Positions 46,046 to 57,455 are shown, numbered from the stretch's first letter. The stretch is DNA of 64,000 bases from Macrotis lagotis (GCF_037893015.1 NC_133664.1:130175742-130239741), one strand, 5' to 3'. Notes: generated by a model not told the origin, from the letters alone. Made by a program: numbers and translations.

Positions 46046-46302
46046 AGCAATAACTTCAATTAGGTCTATATTCCAAAGAGATTAAGGAAAGAGGAAAAAC
46101 ACAAAAATATTTGCAAAAATATTTATAGCAGCTCTATTTATAATGACAAAGAACAGGAAATTAAGGGAGTACCTCTCACTGAACTTCATTTTCCATTCTC
46201 AACTCTATTTGACTTCCAAATTCTCCCAACCAGGATAAGCAGATCATCTGAAATCACTTTACCATGAAGAATAACACATGTTTGGATGCTTTACACCTTT
46301 TC

Positions 46303-46532
46303 AGCTAGGTGGTACAGTGGATAAAGCGACAGGCCTGGAGTTAGGAAGACTCATCTTCATGAGTTCACATCTAGCCTCAGACACTTACTAGCTATGTGAC
46401 CCTGAACAAGTCTCTTAACCCTGGTAGCCTCAGTCCTTCATCTGTAAAATGAGTTAGAAAAGGAAATAGAAAACCTTTTCAGGGTCTTTGCCAATCCCCA
46501 GATGGGTTACAAAATGTCAGACACACAACTGA
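46303..46532 (+). mobile_element. SINE B
   Basis: 'agctaggtggtacagtggat', 'ctatgtgaccctgaacaagt', tail 'agggtctttgccaatcccca'. The possible duplication ACACCTTTTC (46293) / ACATCTTTTTC (46533) is weak. Confidence 0.9.
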
Positions 46533-46559
46533 ACATCTTTTTCAACTCTCACCTTCAGC

Positions 46560-46882
46560 TTCCTCTTCTCTTTGAGCTGGGGTTAGAGGATGGAGAACTG
46601 GTGATGATGTATGTCCTTCGTTTTCAAATAAGATCATGACATAAGGGAAGTGATGCCATGATAAGCAAGTGGAGTGGATTTTACTGTGCTCGCTTTCTCC
46701 CCCAGTGCCATCTGGGTCCAGATATGAATCTGGAGATGGCCCTGGTTGTGAAACAATCAGGGTTAAGTGATTTGTGCAAGTTCACTCAACTAATAGGTGT
46801 CATGTATCTGAGACTGGATTTGAACTCGGGTCCTCCTGATTCCGGGGTCAGTGCTCTATCCAATCTGCCATCAAGTTGCCCC
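46560..46882 (-). mobile_element. SINE with a distinct tail (SINE C)
   Basis: The head matches SINE A/B ('ctggatttgaactcgggtcc', 'ccatcaagttgcccc'). The left half differs: 'gtatgtccttcgttttcaaa', 'gaagtgatgccatgataagc', 'gtgccatctgggtccagata', 'ctggagatggccctggttgt'. This half is related in reverse to 60400-60555. Confidence 0.8.
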
Positions 46883-46894
46883 CCAGAAAACTAA

Positions 46895-47165
46895 TCTCCT
46901 CGAAGTCTTCCATTATAAGGGACTTGCAACCTTTTTTATAACTCCATTGTCTATCAGCAGTTCTGTTAGGCTTCCATCTCGAAGAACAATATATTCCCTG
47001 GTGGATGCAATCCCATAGCCCTTTCAACTTCATTTTGTATTTTGTCTCATCCTATTAGATTGTAAATGACTTGAGGGCAGGATCTGTCTCTTTTTAATTT
47101 TTATTTGTATCTTCAATACTTGGCACAGTGGACACCTAATGAACATTTATTGAATTGAATTGAAA
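46895..47165 (+). mobile_element. L2-type 3' end
   Basis: 'tattagattgtaaatgactt', 'gagggcaggatctgtctctt' and 'caatacttggcacagtggac' then 'acatttattgaattgaattg' are the classic L2 terminus. Confidence 0.8.
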
Positions 47166-47739
47166 GAATAGTTGACCAAATTGTGGTGCAAGAATGTAAT
47201 GGAATACTATTTGTGCTATAAAAGATGGAAAAAAGAAATACCTGGGAAACCTGAGAAGACTTTTATGAACTGAGACAGAGTGAACAACCAGAATCAGAAG
47301 AACAATGTCAATGTTTCAACAAATTAGCAATTTTGAAATTACGAACACTGATGAGCACAATGATCAAATTTTATTCTAGAGAACAGATGAAAGTTGCTCA
47401 TCTCATGATAGAGTTTTGACTCAGGATTCATACTGAGTCATGTATTTGTGCACAGCAAATGTTGGAATTTGTTCTTTTGTGCCTTTATTACAAGGGTTTT
47501 ATATATTCCTTTTATCTTTATTGGAAGGAAAGAGTGCAAAGGAGAAAATGCTTGATAATTGAAAATAGAAGCATAACCTTTAAAGAAATAATGCCCCCCT
47601 CAAAAAAAAGAAGAAAAGAAGTTTCATTAAAACCTTTTAAATGCATAATGACAGAATGAAGTTCAGAAAGCCACTCAGAAAAGCAGGATAACTTTGAAAC
47701 TAACAAGTTGAATTTATTAAAATTTTTTAAGAAATCATG

Positions 47740-48065
47740 TTTTTGGTACATGAATGTAACTTAATATTGCTCTGGTATAATGAATGGAGATCAGTGAATA
47801 CAGAGAACTGTGGAAAAATCTACCTAATCTGATGCAGAGTGAAAAAATAAGAGCCCCCAAATTTCAATATAAATAATAATTGCTGTCAAATTAACAGAAA
47901 AAACAATGCATTTAAAAAGCAATTATTGTTAAATAACATGACTTGAAAGAAGAGATATGAAAAGATATTTCTCTCACACCCCTTTGAGAGGTAGGAGGAC
48001 CATAACTATCACACATTGTACATATTTTCAGATTTTTGTCATTGTACTGGTTAGTTATGACTTCT
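47740..48065 (+). mobile_element. L1 3' end fragment
   Basis: 'ggtacatgaatgtaacttaa', 'aatctgatgcagagtgaaaa' and the 3' UTR tail resemble a second, more decayed L1 end. Confidence 0.55.
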
Positions 48066-48069
48066 TTCA

Positions 48070-48595
48070 AAAAGTACTAACTAAATCACATATGAAGCCA
48101 TGAATCTTTATTTTGCACGATATAGTTCCTTTTTAAAATTATTTTTTAACCATGTCTTTTTTTAAAATATGGTCATAATATCCTTCATTATTTTTTCTCC
48201 TTTTTCTGCCTGGAGCATCAACCCATATTATAAACAACATTTTTTCAGCCAAAAAATAAAAAAAGAGGAAAAAGTCGCCTGTGAAAATGAGCTCTAGCTG
48301 TGAAGTTACAGAGTCATCAGAGATATCCCTCTTCCTTCTCCCTTCCCCCCCTCAAAACTATGCTTAATAGGCAACCATTTGAACTAAAAGCCTGGAGCCA
48401 TGGTTGAGTCCCAACTTAATTTGATCACTACCTGGGTAATTCAGCACCATTCACTTAATTTTTTTTTTGGGGGGGTCCTTGTTGAAAAATAAATCATGAA
48501 ATAAGGCTCCTTTGTAACATAGACTTTATATGTTTCTGTCTATATGATAAATGAAAATGCATCACATTTCTCTACACATTGCTTTCTGAACTTTC
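48070..48595. other. No gene or recognised repeat
   Basis: AT-rich with T and A runs. Possibly decayed L1 3' UTR at 48110-48260. Confidence 0.35.
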
Positions 48596-48599
48596 TCTT

Positions 48600-48689
48600 C
48601 CAGACCCTCCAGTCAGGGTGGAGTCTCCCCTTTATAACTTCTTTATATGTGTTGTCTTCCCCTTGCTTCTGTTGGATTTCCTAGAGCCT

Positions 48690-48726
<37 letters not shown>

Positions 48727-48755
48727 GGTGCTTAATAATTACTTGCTGACTGATA
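48600..48755 (+). mobile_element. L2 3' terminus containing (TA)n
   Basis: 'ttatatgtgttgtcttcccc', 'tcctagagcctggtat', then 17 TA units (48691-48723), then 'ataggtgcttaataattact' and 'tgctgactga'. In L2 these two parts are joined by CACATAGTAGG. Confidence 0.82.
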
Positions 48756-50180
48756 GACATTTTAGAAATTCATGGGAATGAAAATAGACCCGAAGAACTC
48801 TCAAGATTCCCTTTATCAACATGAGCCCATGGTTATATTTGCAAGTGTTGTTAAATATCTTTTGCCTAAGTATCCGAATTTAATCTTTCATCTGCACTTG
48901 AAATATTTTCCTTTAGATTTGCCTAATTGCTGTGTAAACAGTTTTTGGACTTGCTACATGTGACTTTTGTTTTGCCTTTGAGATATTATAGTCCCGTGTA
49001 CACATATACTGTTTCCTGAGTTACACGCAATATATAATGTGGGGCAAATCTGTTGATTTTTAGCATTGACTTGGGAAACAGGCTGTAGTTGTTTTCCTTG
49101 ATTAACGTATTTACTTCTAAAACAATTCTGATAAAACAAATATTTGCTTTGCTGCTTGGTCTTTCTTTACAGGTGGAGATCCATTATAAAAGATGAAATT
49201 TGGTGCCATCAAGTGGCAATACAGTGTATTGTAGGGTTGTTTCAGTTACAAAGGAAATGTTCTTGATAATATGGATTTAATCAGATCTGCAAGGACCTTT
49301 AGACATTATCTAGTCCAAATTCTTTATCTTTTCATATGAGCCATACTGTCAAAAGGAAGAAAGGGTGGAAATCCCTATGTCCTCCCTGTAATTTTCTATC
49401 TGAGCAGAGACCCTTCTCATCAGAATAGAAAATGAAAATAATTTCAAAAATTTTTTTCTCTAATGGCTCTAGCCTTGTTGCTTTATCTTCTTTACCAAGT
49501 TCTTAACTAATAAAAATGGTGCAGAGTCCCAGGGTGGACCAGGCAGATCTCTGGAAAAGGTATATGAGTGTGAAGGGATAATTAACAAGGAGGACACTCT
49601 CATTTCTTCACTTTGCCTAAAATACTGATGGAGGATGAGCAAGATTGGTTAGAGGTATGAATATTGAAGATTAAAGAAGAAAGCACTTCTGTGGGGATTC
49701 TATTTGGAACTTGGTTCTCCTTGATTATTACCCCCCCAGTTTATTCCATTTTCAGGACTATTGCTCCAGATTCAAAGAAAATACTAGAAATTCAGCATTG
49801 TATTCACTGCCTTTCTGTAATATTGTAATATTAGCTGTGTCCATTGCTTGGTGCTAGATGGAAGCAGATATATCCATCATTATTGTCATTTCTATTACAC
49901 ATCAACAGATCTGTGAAGTGGGTATAAATGATGATAATTATGGTATAAATTTCATAGTTATCATCATAGTGATTCTATAAATGTGAATAATTCTTCTAGT
50001 GGTACAAATTGAACCCTGAGCACTCTTGAGCATGTCCTGCCATAAATTCCCCATGGTGGGTCAACCCAATTGTTAGGGCTTTTCTTCCAGATTGTCTTGT
50101 GGGTATTAAGGTAGCATGCTAGATATCAGTTATCGCTTCCTACATAACCAACCAGCTAATTCAGATTTTTATCACTAGCT
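48756..50180. other. No gene; repeat-poor block
   Basis: From 48756 to about 49280 no repeat is recognised. 49290-49350 may be a MIR scrap ('attatctagtccaaattctt'). The rest is unassigned. A CTCF-like motif lies at 49203-49216. Confidence 0.4.
49203..49216 (-). promoter_or_regulatory. Candidate CTCF-type motif
   Basis: On the minus strand the 14-mer is CCACTTGATGGCAC, one mismatch from the published CTCF core CCASYAGRKGGCRS. It lies in repeat-poor DNA. A single match by sequence has limited predictive value. Confidence 0.3.
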
Positions 50181-50184
50181 TTAA

Positions 50185-50300
50185 GATTTGCAGTAGCTTC
50201 CCAATTGATTCCCCTGCCTCAAATCTCTACCTTCTCCAAATCTCCACAGAACTGCCACAATTATTTTTCTGAAGCGTAGATCTGGTCATGTTATATCCCC
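50185..50300 (+). mobile_element. L2 fragment, sense
   Basis: 'tgcagtagcttcccaattga', 'aactgccacaattatttttc', 'gcgtagatctggtcatgtta' follow the L2 coding-region end. Confidence 0.65.
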
Positions 50301-50304
50301 TAGA

Positions 50305-50560
50305 AAATGCCTTGAAATTCAAACAGAGGATTTTATATTTGATCCAGGAGGTATTAAGAAGCCACTGGAGTTTATTGAATTGAGTGTAGGTGATGACAGG
50401 ATCATACCTGGGCTTGAAGAAAATCACTTTAGCAGCTGAGTGAAGAATGGACTGGTGGAGAGACTGGAGGTAGGAGAACAATTATTGCAATATGCCAGAC
50501 ATGAGGTAATGAGGACCTCTGCCAAGGTATTGCCAGTGTGTGAGTGCAGAGAAGGGAACA
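50305..50560 (-). mobile_element. L2 fragment, antisense
   Basis: 'acagaggattttatatttga', 'taagaagccactggagttta', 'aaatcactttagcagctgag', 'gaatggactggtggagagac'. It repeats, inverted, the same L2 region as the piece to its left. Confidence 0.78.
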
Positions 50561-50984
50561 TATTTTAGAAAAAAAGAGTTTACATATTTATTAATCCTTA
50601 GACAATGACCTCCCATATAGCAGACTATTGTTTAATTTACTTTTTAGCACTGTTATAAAAAACAGGGTAATTCTTAGAACCTTCTGCCCCCTTCTTTATT
50701 GCTTCCTCCCTTGTGGAAGACTTTATTTGTTTCTTCTTTGCATGGGTTGTCCTGACCAGAAATCTTAGAGGTCATGATGAGTTTCTCCAAGCTCAACTAG
50801 TCTGTTCCTTGGAATGTAGATACATTCTCTTAGGATTGTACTCAAAGGTTTTTCCAGAATGAAAGAACTGTCAAAGCTTGTTATTTACTGATATGTATTA
50901 TTACATACTAGACTTCCCTCTACATTATAATGGAACTTTGGAGAAGGATTTCATAAAATCATCATTTTTATACTATCGGCCAAT

Positions 50985-51115
50985 CAGAAAATATATTAAG
51001 AACCTACTATTTGCCACTGTAATACTATATGTACTGTGCTAAGTGCTGGGGAATAAAAAAAGAGGCAAAAGACCTAACCCTCAAGGGAATAGTGTAGCTC
51101 ACATAAAGTCCAAAG
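50985..51115 (-). mobile_element. L2 3' end
   Basis: 'ttaagaacctactatttgcc', 'ctgtgctaagtgctggggaa', 'ctaaccctcaagggaatagt' are the antisense L2 3' end. Confidence 0.8.
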
Positions 51116-51539
51116 ATTTTTATCCCAACTGCCACTCTAACAATCATAGTTCAGGTCCCAGAGCAAGGCTACAGCTCCCTCTCAGGATTCTAGAGGGATC
51201 TCTTGAGAAGTCAGGGATTGATTCTTTAATATCATTGACTCAAGCCCCTACTGGTATTCTTCTCCACCAAAAGTAACAGTTGTTATTGCTTTTGTCAGAC
51301 AATTTTACCTAGCTTTTGGTAAAGAGTATTTACTACAGTTGTTCAGGAAGAGTTCAGTACAGGTCTCAAAAAGTCTGTGTCCCCATAAGTACAGAGGAAA
51401 ACAAATTCAAATTTTAAAAAGTGCATATTTCAAAAAAGAAAAATTCACAATTCCTATCAAATTAATTTTTAATATTTTAAAACATATGAAGTTTGTTTGT
51501 GAATTTTTATAATTAAAATTTTTAAAGTTTCAAAATATT

Positions 51540-51665
51540 TCCCCCAATTAAATGAATAAATTTTTTAAGCATTTGTTTCTTTAAAAAAAATTTGAGTTCC
51601 AAATTCTATTTTCCATACCTCCTTTAGAGGGAAAGCAATCAGAAATGGGTTCTACACATGTAATC
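51540..51665 (-). mobile_element. L1 3' UTR scrap
   Basis: 'aatttgagttccaaattcta' and 'cctttagagggaaagcaatc' fit the antisense L1 3' UTR. The 103-codon minus-strand frame just to the right (51639-51950) has no recognised family. Confidence 0.5.
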
Positions 51666-52164
51666 ATTTAAGTTCCCCCTAAACATGATGTAATTTCTTT
51701 TCTGGTCTATGTATTGAGCCATGATTCTATGTCTTGTTGATCTCTGGATGCCAATATAGATGTGGGAAGTCCAGCATCTTCCAGACCCTTTGAAGTCCAT
51801 AAGTTCCTTCTCTGGCTCAACTGGGGGAAGTAGGGAGAGGAGACTTAAGCTAAGGCTGGAACTGAGGTCTCTTCCTCCTTCTCCAAGCAGTTCCTTCTCA
51901 AGGAGCTTACTTAGAATACGACATTTGCTCCAGAGATAATTTATAGACAACCTCCAGGATAGGACCTAGCTTCCTTAGCTATCCAAACATGATTTCTATT
52001 AAATGTCACACCATTTCCATGGACTTTTTGAATTTAAGAATATGACTGAGATGAGTGATTTGGACTTCTTGTAATTTCCTTTAAATGGAAGGAAAGGACA
52101 GACAATGGGGAAGAAAGAATTGACTGAGTAAATCAACTCTACCCTTGCAATAGCATTTTAATGT

Positions 52165-52350
52165 TCATAAAATGCTTTGCTTTACTCACCTTATGTCATT
52201 TAATACTCACAATAATCCAGAACAGTGGTATGATTTTTGAAGTGATCAAACTAAGGCAGAAGGATGTGACTTGCCCAAAGTCATGCACTATCAAGTAGAA
52301 TCTAAATTCTAGTCCAGTATTTTAATCTCTAAACCAGTGTTCTTTATATC
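52165..52350 (-). mobile_element. MIR
   Basis: 'gtcatttaatactcacaata', 'gatgtgacttgcccaaagtc', 'atctaaattctagtccagta'. Confidence 0.7.
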
Positions 52351-52424
52351 ACAGCATATAGCTTCTATCTCATTCATGGTTTCTAATCCCATCTATCCCC
52401 CAAGCTTTCCTCCAACAGTAAGGA

Positions 52425-52525
52425 GCTATGTGATCATCAACAAATAACTTCATCTCCATTGGTCTCAGTTGTCTTATCTGTAAAATGGAGAAAATAATAA
52501 TTTATCCGCTTGAAAGAAGGTACTA
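52425..52525 (+). mobile_element. MIR fragment
   Basis: 'ggagctatgtgatcatcaac', 'tctcagttgtcttatctgta', 'aaatggagaaaataataatt'. Confidence 0.7.
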
Positions 52526-52589
52526 GTAAGCAAGCTGATCTTTTGAGGCTTGTGCTAGCTCTGGGTTTGATAGTTCCAAGTCCCAAGTA

Positions 52590-53130
52590 TCTCAGTTTAT
52601 CAACAAACATTTATTAAGTCTTTACTGTGGGGTCAGACATTGGGGATACCAAGACAAAGTTGGAACAGTCTAACTGTCAATGAACTTACAATTTATCAGG
52701 TTATTGGAAGAGTGGACACTTGCAATTTGAATGATTAAGAAATTCTTTATGTAGAAGAAAGTGATTGAACAAAGTCTAGATGGAAACTAGAGATTCTAAG
52801 ATTTGGATGTAAGCGGAGAATTCATTTTCAGCATGGTGGAAATCCAGTGCAAAAGCATAGAAAAGGAAACTGGAAGACCATATATACAGAAAAATAACAT
52901 GGTCAATTTAACAAGAGAATGTATAGGCATGTGTTAAAGGGTATAAAGTATAATAATACTAGAAAGGTAGTCTGGGGTCAAATTGTGAAGGGTTTTAAAT
53001 GTTCATTAAAGGAGTTTAAATTTCTTTTTACTTGTGATTGGGAGACACTGGAGTTTAGAGTAGAAGAGAGACATGGTTGGATCTGTGCTTTAGGAAAATC
53101 GCATAAGGGAGGAATTGTGGGAAGAGGCAG
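52590..53130 (-). mobile_element. L2 LINE 3' half
   Basis: A long antisense L2 copy: 'aacaaacatttattaagtct', 'aatgaacttacaatttatca', 'gtcaaattgtgaagggtttt', 'agacactggagtttagagta', 'gatctgtgctttaggaaaat'. Confidence 0.82.
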
Positions 53131-53139
53131 TGTTAGGAC

Positions 53140-55165
53140 CTAGAGAAATTCAGTTCCCCACAAACATCCCAGAAATACTCCAGCTCTATAAACCAACAAG
53201 AAGTAATTAAAAAAAATAAACAAAGAGAAACTGCTATAAGCTCCTCCAACCAGTCCAGAACTGCACAAAATGCTGCCAGAATGCTGCAGAAACTTGGAAC
53301 AAAGACAAGTCTGGGCAGGCAGAAGCAAAGCACGAAACCTGACCAGGAGACAAGGTGAGACTGGTGCCCAGGTAACATAGAACAAAAGGAATTCAGTGCC
53401 TAGGAAACCTGCCAGAAGGACATCAAGAAAAAGGGGAAGATTAGTTCTATGCAGGGTAGTGTTCAGTGGTCAATCAGTTCACCCCTTCTCAATCTCAGCC
53501 AGATTGTCCCAAGGAGCAGGAGAGGGGACTAGACCACTGCCCTAGAAGCAGAACAAGCATAGTCCTGATGGTTTGGCTTCCAAGTAATTCAATCCCTGGG
53601 CATTCTTATCCCAAGGCACAGTAGAGAACAGGATCAGACCTGCATAGACTTCTTTATGTCTTAGCACCCAATCCATAAAATACCCAGGCAACCCACACCT
53701 GAGCCAAAGCAAGAGAATGGGCTAAGATCTTGGAAATAAATTATCTAGGATTCCCTATTAGACATATCACCAGTACCATCAACAATACCTGAGGAGGACT
53801 TTTCAGGTTAAAGGAAAAGAAGAGAACAAAATATGGGTTTGAAACTGCAAGGAGACAGAGAATTAGCCAAGGCCAAGGAGAAAAAAAAAACTGGGTTTGG
53901 ACTCAATCATCTTAGTCCCTAGAGTGCTTACAGAGGAACTAGAAATAGCATCACAAATAACTAAAATTGAAAAGAAAACCAAATTGAATCAAGTACATTT
54001 AGAGGAAAATCATGCTAGTGACAATACAATTGTGTGGCAACTAATGAGGCAATATACAAAGTATCTCAAGGGGAAAAAAAATATAAGGCATGGTGGAAAA
54101 AAATCTTGAACCTCATTAATTCCAAAAAAGTGAACAGAAAACATTGATAACAATAGGCCAACATGTCTATTCTTTCATCTATACAAATTTTTTCTATGTA
54201 TCATCTATTCCTAAATCAAGGACATCCCTAATGATGGTATTAGAAGGAAACAAGTACATGTTTTCAAGTGACACTAAATAACAGACCACAACTGACAGAA
54301 AGATATAACTAACATAGAATTGCCTTGGATATAATTACAAGTTCTTTTAGCATCCATACATTAACATCATTCAAGATTCCTTGGAAAATGCAATAAGAGA
54401 AAGAACCCTTCTCAGTTAACATTTGACAATAAACACATGACATTGCATAAAATAGATGTCTGCTTACCAAAGATATTCACTAAAGGTCATGGAGCACAGA
54501 AACCAGATGAAAGTGGGATTACTTGTGGTTAGTGAGGTCCTACAGATACTGCTGTTTGTGGACGGCCTTGTGCTAATTGCATCCAATTGCAATATATTGT
54601 AAAGCTTCCTGAAAGAGATTTGTTATCACTCAAAAGATTTTGGCCTTTCCCTTCAAAGGAATAACTAGGTGAATGAGCTTATCTAACAATCTGTATATCT
54701 AAAATAGAAAGTACAAAAGGATAATGTACTATGTTATGAGTTGAAAAGGGAAGATGAAAATTTCAAAGCTTTCTAAGAAAAGGAAGGCCAATATTTTTAT
54801 ACTTTAATTCTATCAACATTACTATGTGACAGTTATATGCATAACACTATTTCCTCTTAATAACTAAATATTGCAATCACACAGAAGCCAATAGATGATG
54901 ATAAGTAACTGAGTAACAAGAATAGAGGTTGTCATTAAGGAACCATATGACAAGAAGAGATGAATTGGTCATCTAGCAGAAGCAAGGGATTACAATCGGA
55001 CAGTTAGAATGTTTTACTGTTACTCTAGTGATGTGGGAAGTGATGAACTGTTGGCTCTGTCCAAACCTAGTGGGCAACCTCTGAAAAACATGGAAAAGAA
55101 TCTATTCCTGGATTAGGCATGGATAGTTGCAATTTGTATCATTGGAGGGATATGTTGAATCCCAG
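53140..55165 (+). mobile_element. RTE-clade LINE, decayed and internally deleted
   Basis: The best-supported part is the reverse transcriptase at about 54150-54660: a frame reads NRPTCLFFHLYKFF and, further on, LLFVDGLVLIAS, where intact RTE elements have NRPICLLS-type and LLFADDIVLIAS. Further right 'ggtcatctagcagaagcaag' reads GHLAEARDYNRTVRMFYCY, a decayed form of the RTE C-terminal GHLAR...WTVRVLHWY region. 53140-54110 is less AT-rich and holds a 70-codon frame (53897-54109) with EELEIASQITKIEKKTK, probably the upstream part of the same LINE. Many stops and a large internal loss make it inactive. Confidence 0.72.
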
Positions 55166-55169
55166 ATTC

Positions 55170-55245
55170 TAGTAAGGATCTCCAGCACCTAGGACAGTAG
55201 CTAACACATGGTAGGCGCTAAGTGATTAATGCATAAGGTGACATA
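55170..55245 (+). mobile_element. L2-like terminal scrap
   Basis: 'ccagcacctaggacagtagc' then 'taacacatggtaggcgctaa' matches the L2 3' terminus and follows the RTE end directly. Confidence 0.65.
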
Positions 55246-55414
55246 TGTACTTATGAAGGAAAAATTTATATGGATAGAAGTAGGTTTGGTTTATCAAAGA
55301 TAAAAGCAAGAAATTAGTCATCTGTATTTTCTCTCACCTAAGAGTATTTGGGATCATCACAAGATTGGGTTGGGTGGGGAAGAAAGGTAAAAGAAAAACA
55401 AAAGAACTAAACAT

Positions 55415-55480
55415 TTGAGTCAACAAGTACTTATTAAATGCCTACTATGTGCTAAACACTAGATTCAGTGTCATCCAATG
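55415..55480 (-). mobile_element. L2 3' terminal fragment
   Basis: 'caagtacttattaaatgcct' and 'actatgtgctaaacactaga'. It ends at a short direct repeat, ATTCAGTGTCAT, present twice (55461 onward and 55484 onward). Confidence 0.75.
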
Positions 55481-55589
55481 CTTATTCAGTGTCATCTTGC
55501 TAATTATAAAATGATCTTAAATAATATTCATGAAAATAGACAGCTACCTCCATAAATAGCTATCTTGAACTTAAGTTTATTATCAGGGA

Positions 55590-55810
55590 GGTTATGGTGT
55601 CATAAGAAGAAGACTGAATTTGGAATAAAAAAGCATGAGTAGCTCTGTCATTTATTGGCTATGTAACCTATACAAAGTCTTTCATTTCTATGACCCTCAA
55701 GTTCCTCATCTTTAAAACATGGACCATAATATAATGTGCAATCTTCCTTGGTGGTGATGAGGGGGACAGACAGGATGGTGTTATGAGGCTCAAATTAAAA
55801 AAAAGTATGG
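55590..55810 (+). mobile_element. MIR
   Basis: 'ttattggctatgtaacctat', 'tcaagttcctcatctttaaa', 'ggctcaaattaaaaaaaagt'. Confidence 0.65.
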
Positions 55811-55814
55811 ATAA

Positions 55815-56685
55815 GAGGGATAATCAGAAGATCTGCACAGATCCCCTTAACTTGAGCTAAGATCTCTCCCCATAAAGCCATAGTTCACGTGCTCAAATCC
55901 ACTGTGTTAAGACACTTGCCAGTTCTTTTTACCATTATTTGTTACTTATATAACTTATGTTACCTATGTTATGTTACTTAAGTGAAATATTCTTATGTTG
56001 CCTGTGTAATATGTCAGTTTGGATTTCAGGTAGAAAGAAGCAATGTGAACAGATACCAAGTTCTGTTAATCTCCTAAATATGTGTAGTTTCCACATATTC
56101 CACAATATTGTTCTTGCTTTTTCCTATTTTCTTCTACCACTTTCTCTTTCCTTTAAGATCCTCCCTCATTCTACTTTTTCTCCTGTTCCCTCTGGCTAAA
56201 ATCACAAGAAGAAAATAAATGAAGATGGTATGATGAGGAGTGGTAAATAGGAGGTCAAGGTCAAAAGGACATGGTTGAAGAATATGGTGTAAGGCTGGAG
56301 AAAACTATTATGAGATCCAAGAAAAAAGGAAAAGGTCCTATATTACAGTTCTTTTTCCTGTGGATTTATTTTTAATATGCATATTTTTAAAAATATATTT
56401 TATTAATGCTTTTTCTTTCCATTAGTTATTGGAAGGAAGAAGATTCCATCCCCCACCTATGTCCATCTTGAGCCATCTCTAGTGTCAAAGAAAAACAATT
56501 AAGGACAAATATCTGGTAGTTACCACATAAGACAATAGGTTCAACATTCTGCCTTGGCAGTTGCCTATCTCTATGACCTAGGGAGAGATTTTAACTATTC
56601 ACTCTCTGAGACCTTTCTAGTTTTTTCCAGTTACTTGGAGAGTTCAACTTTCTGGTTTCTTTTCATATGTTATTTAGATAAATGC
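55815..56685. other. No gene or recognised repeat
   Basis: Unassigned AT-rich DNA with short frames only. Confidence 0.4.
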
Positions 56686-56687
56686 CT

Positions 56688-56765
56688 AGACCATTGCCCT
56701 AGAAGCAGAACAAGCATGGTCCTGATGGTTTGGCTTCTAAGCAGCTCAGTCCCTGGGCATTCTTT
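56688..56765 (+). repeat. Second copy of a 78-bp segment of the 53.5-kb element
   Basis: 'tagaccattgccctagaagc' to 'tcagtccctgggcattct' matches 53531-53608 with about seven changes. It is probably a fragment of the same LINE family. Confidence 0.85.
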
Positions 56766-56854
56766 TTCTTTCTTTTCTTTTTTTTTTCCCCATGAGGAGC
56801 ACTATGAGTTCAGAAGAAAAAAGTGATTGATTTATTCTGGTGTCTTTTTACAGT

Positions 56855-57025
56855 TTTCAGAGAACAAAATCTCAGAACTGAGAAGGATCCAAGAAATCAT
56901 TTCACCCACCAATTGTTTTCTAAATGAGGAAACTTGAGGCAGGTAAAAAATCAGATAAGTCAAATGTCTGCAAAATTCAAGTTAGAGCCAGAGCTTAAAT
57001 CTAAATCTCCTGACATCCAGTTCCT
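56855..57025 (-). mobile_element. MIR-family SINE
   Basis: 'agaactgagaaggatccaag', 'aaatgaggaaacttgaggca', 'ctcctgacatccagttcctt'. Confidence 0.7.
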
Positions 57026-57220
57026 TTTAGAACAAATCCTTCTCCATCTAGAATGTAGCTTAGTTGTTTCCTTCAGATGAAATAGGATTTTTTCCATACT
57101 TTTCATAGTACTATTATAGAGCTATACAATCTAAATTCACAGAATAATTCTGATTGATTTTATGATTAATATCAATTGAATGGAACTTACAAATTATAAT
57201 TTCCTCATTATTTAACTTGG

Positions 57221-57455
57221 TGCAGCTAGGTGGTACAATGGATAGAGCACCAGACATGGAGTGATGAGGACCCAGGTACAAATTTGGTCTGACACTTACA
57301 AACTGTGTGACCCTGGGCAAGTCACTTATCCCTATATGCCTCAATTCCTCATCTGTAAAAATGGAAAAGGAAATGGAAAACCACTCCAGTATCATTGGTA
57401 AGAAAACTCCAAATAGGATCATAGGCAGCTGGAAATAACTGAAACAAAACAACAT
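57221..57455 (+). mobile_element. SINE B
   Basis: 'gtgcagctaggtggtacaat', 'gtgaccctgggcaagtcact', 'aaaccactccagtatcattg', tail 'ggaaataactgaaacaaaac'. Confidence 0.93.

Larger units (their letters stand above)
46050..47640 (+). mobile_element. L1 LINE 3' end broken by a repeat cluster
   Basis: The left part, 'ttaggtctatattccaaaga' and 'atttatagcagctctattta' (46050-46170), and the right part, 'gttgaccaaattgtggtgca', 'atgtaatggaatactatttg', 'aagacttttatgaactgaga' and 3' UTR (47170-47640), are consecutive in L1. In between lie SINE B, SINE C and an L2 tail. Confidence 0.78.

Noticed and set aside
51639-51950. 103-codon minus-strand frame
   Set aside because: No recognisable family. It adjoins an L1 scrap and is within the length expected by chance.
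57114-57455. 113-codon minus-strand frame
   Set aside because: Reads antisense SINE B.
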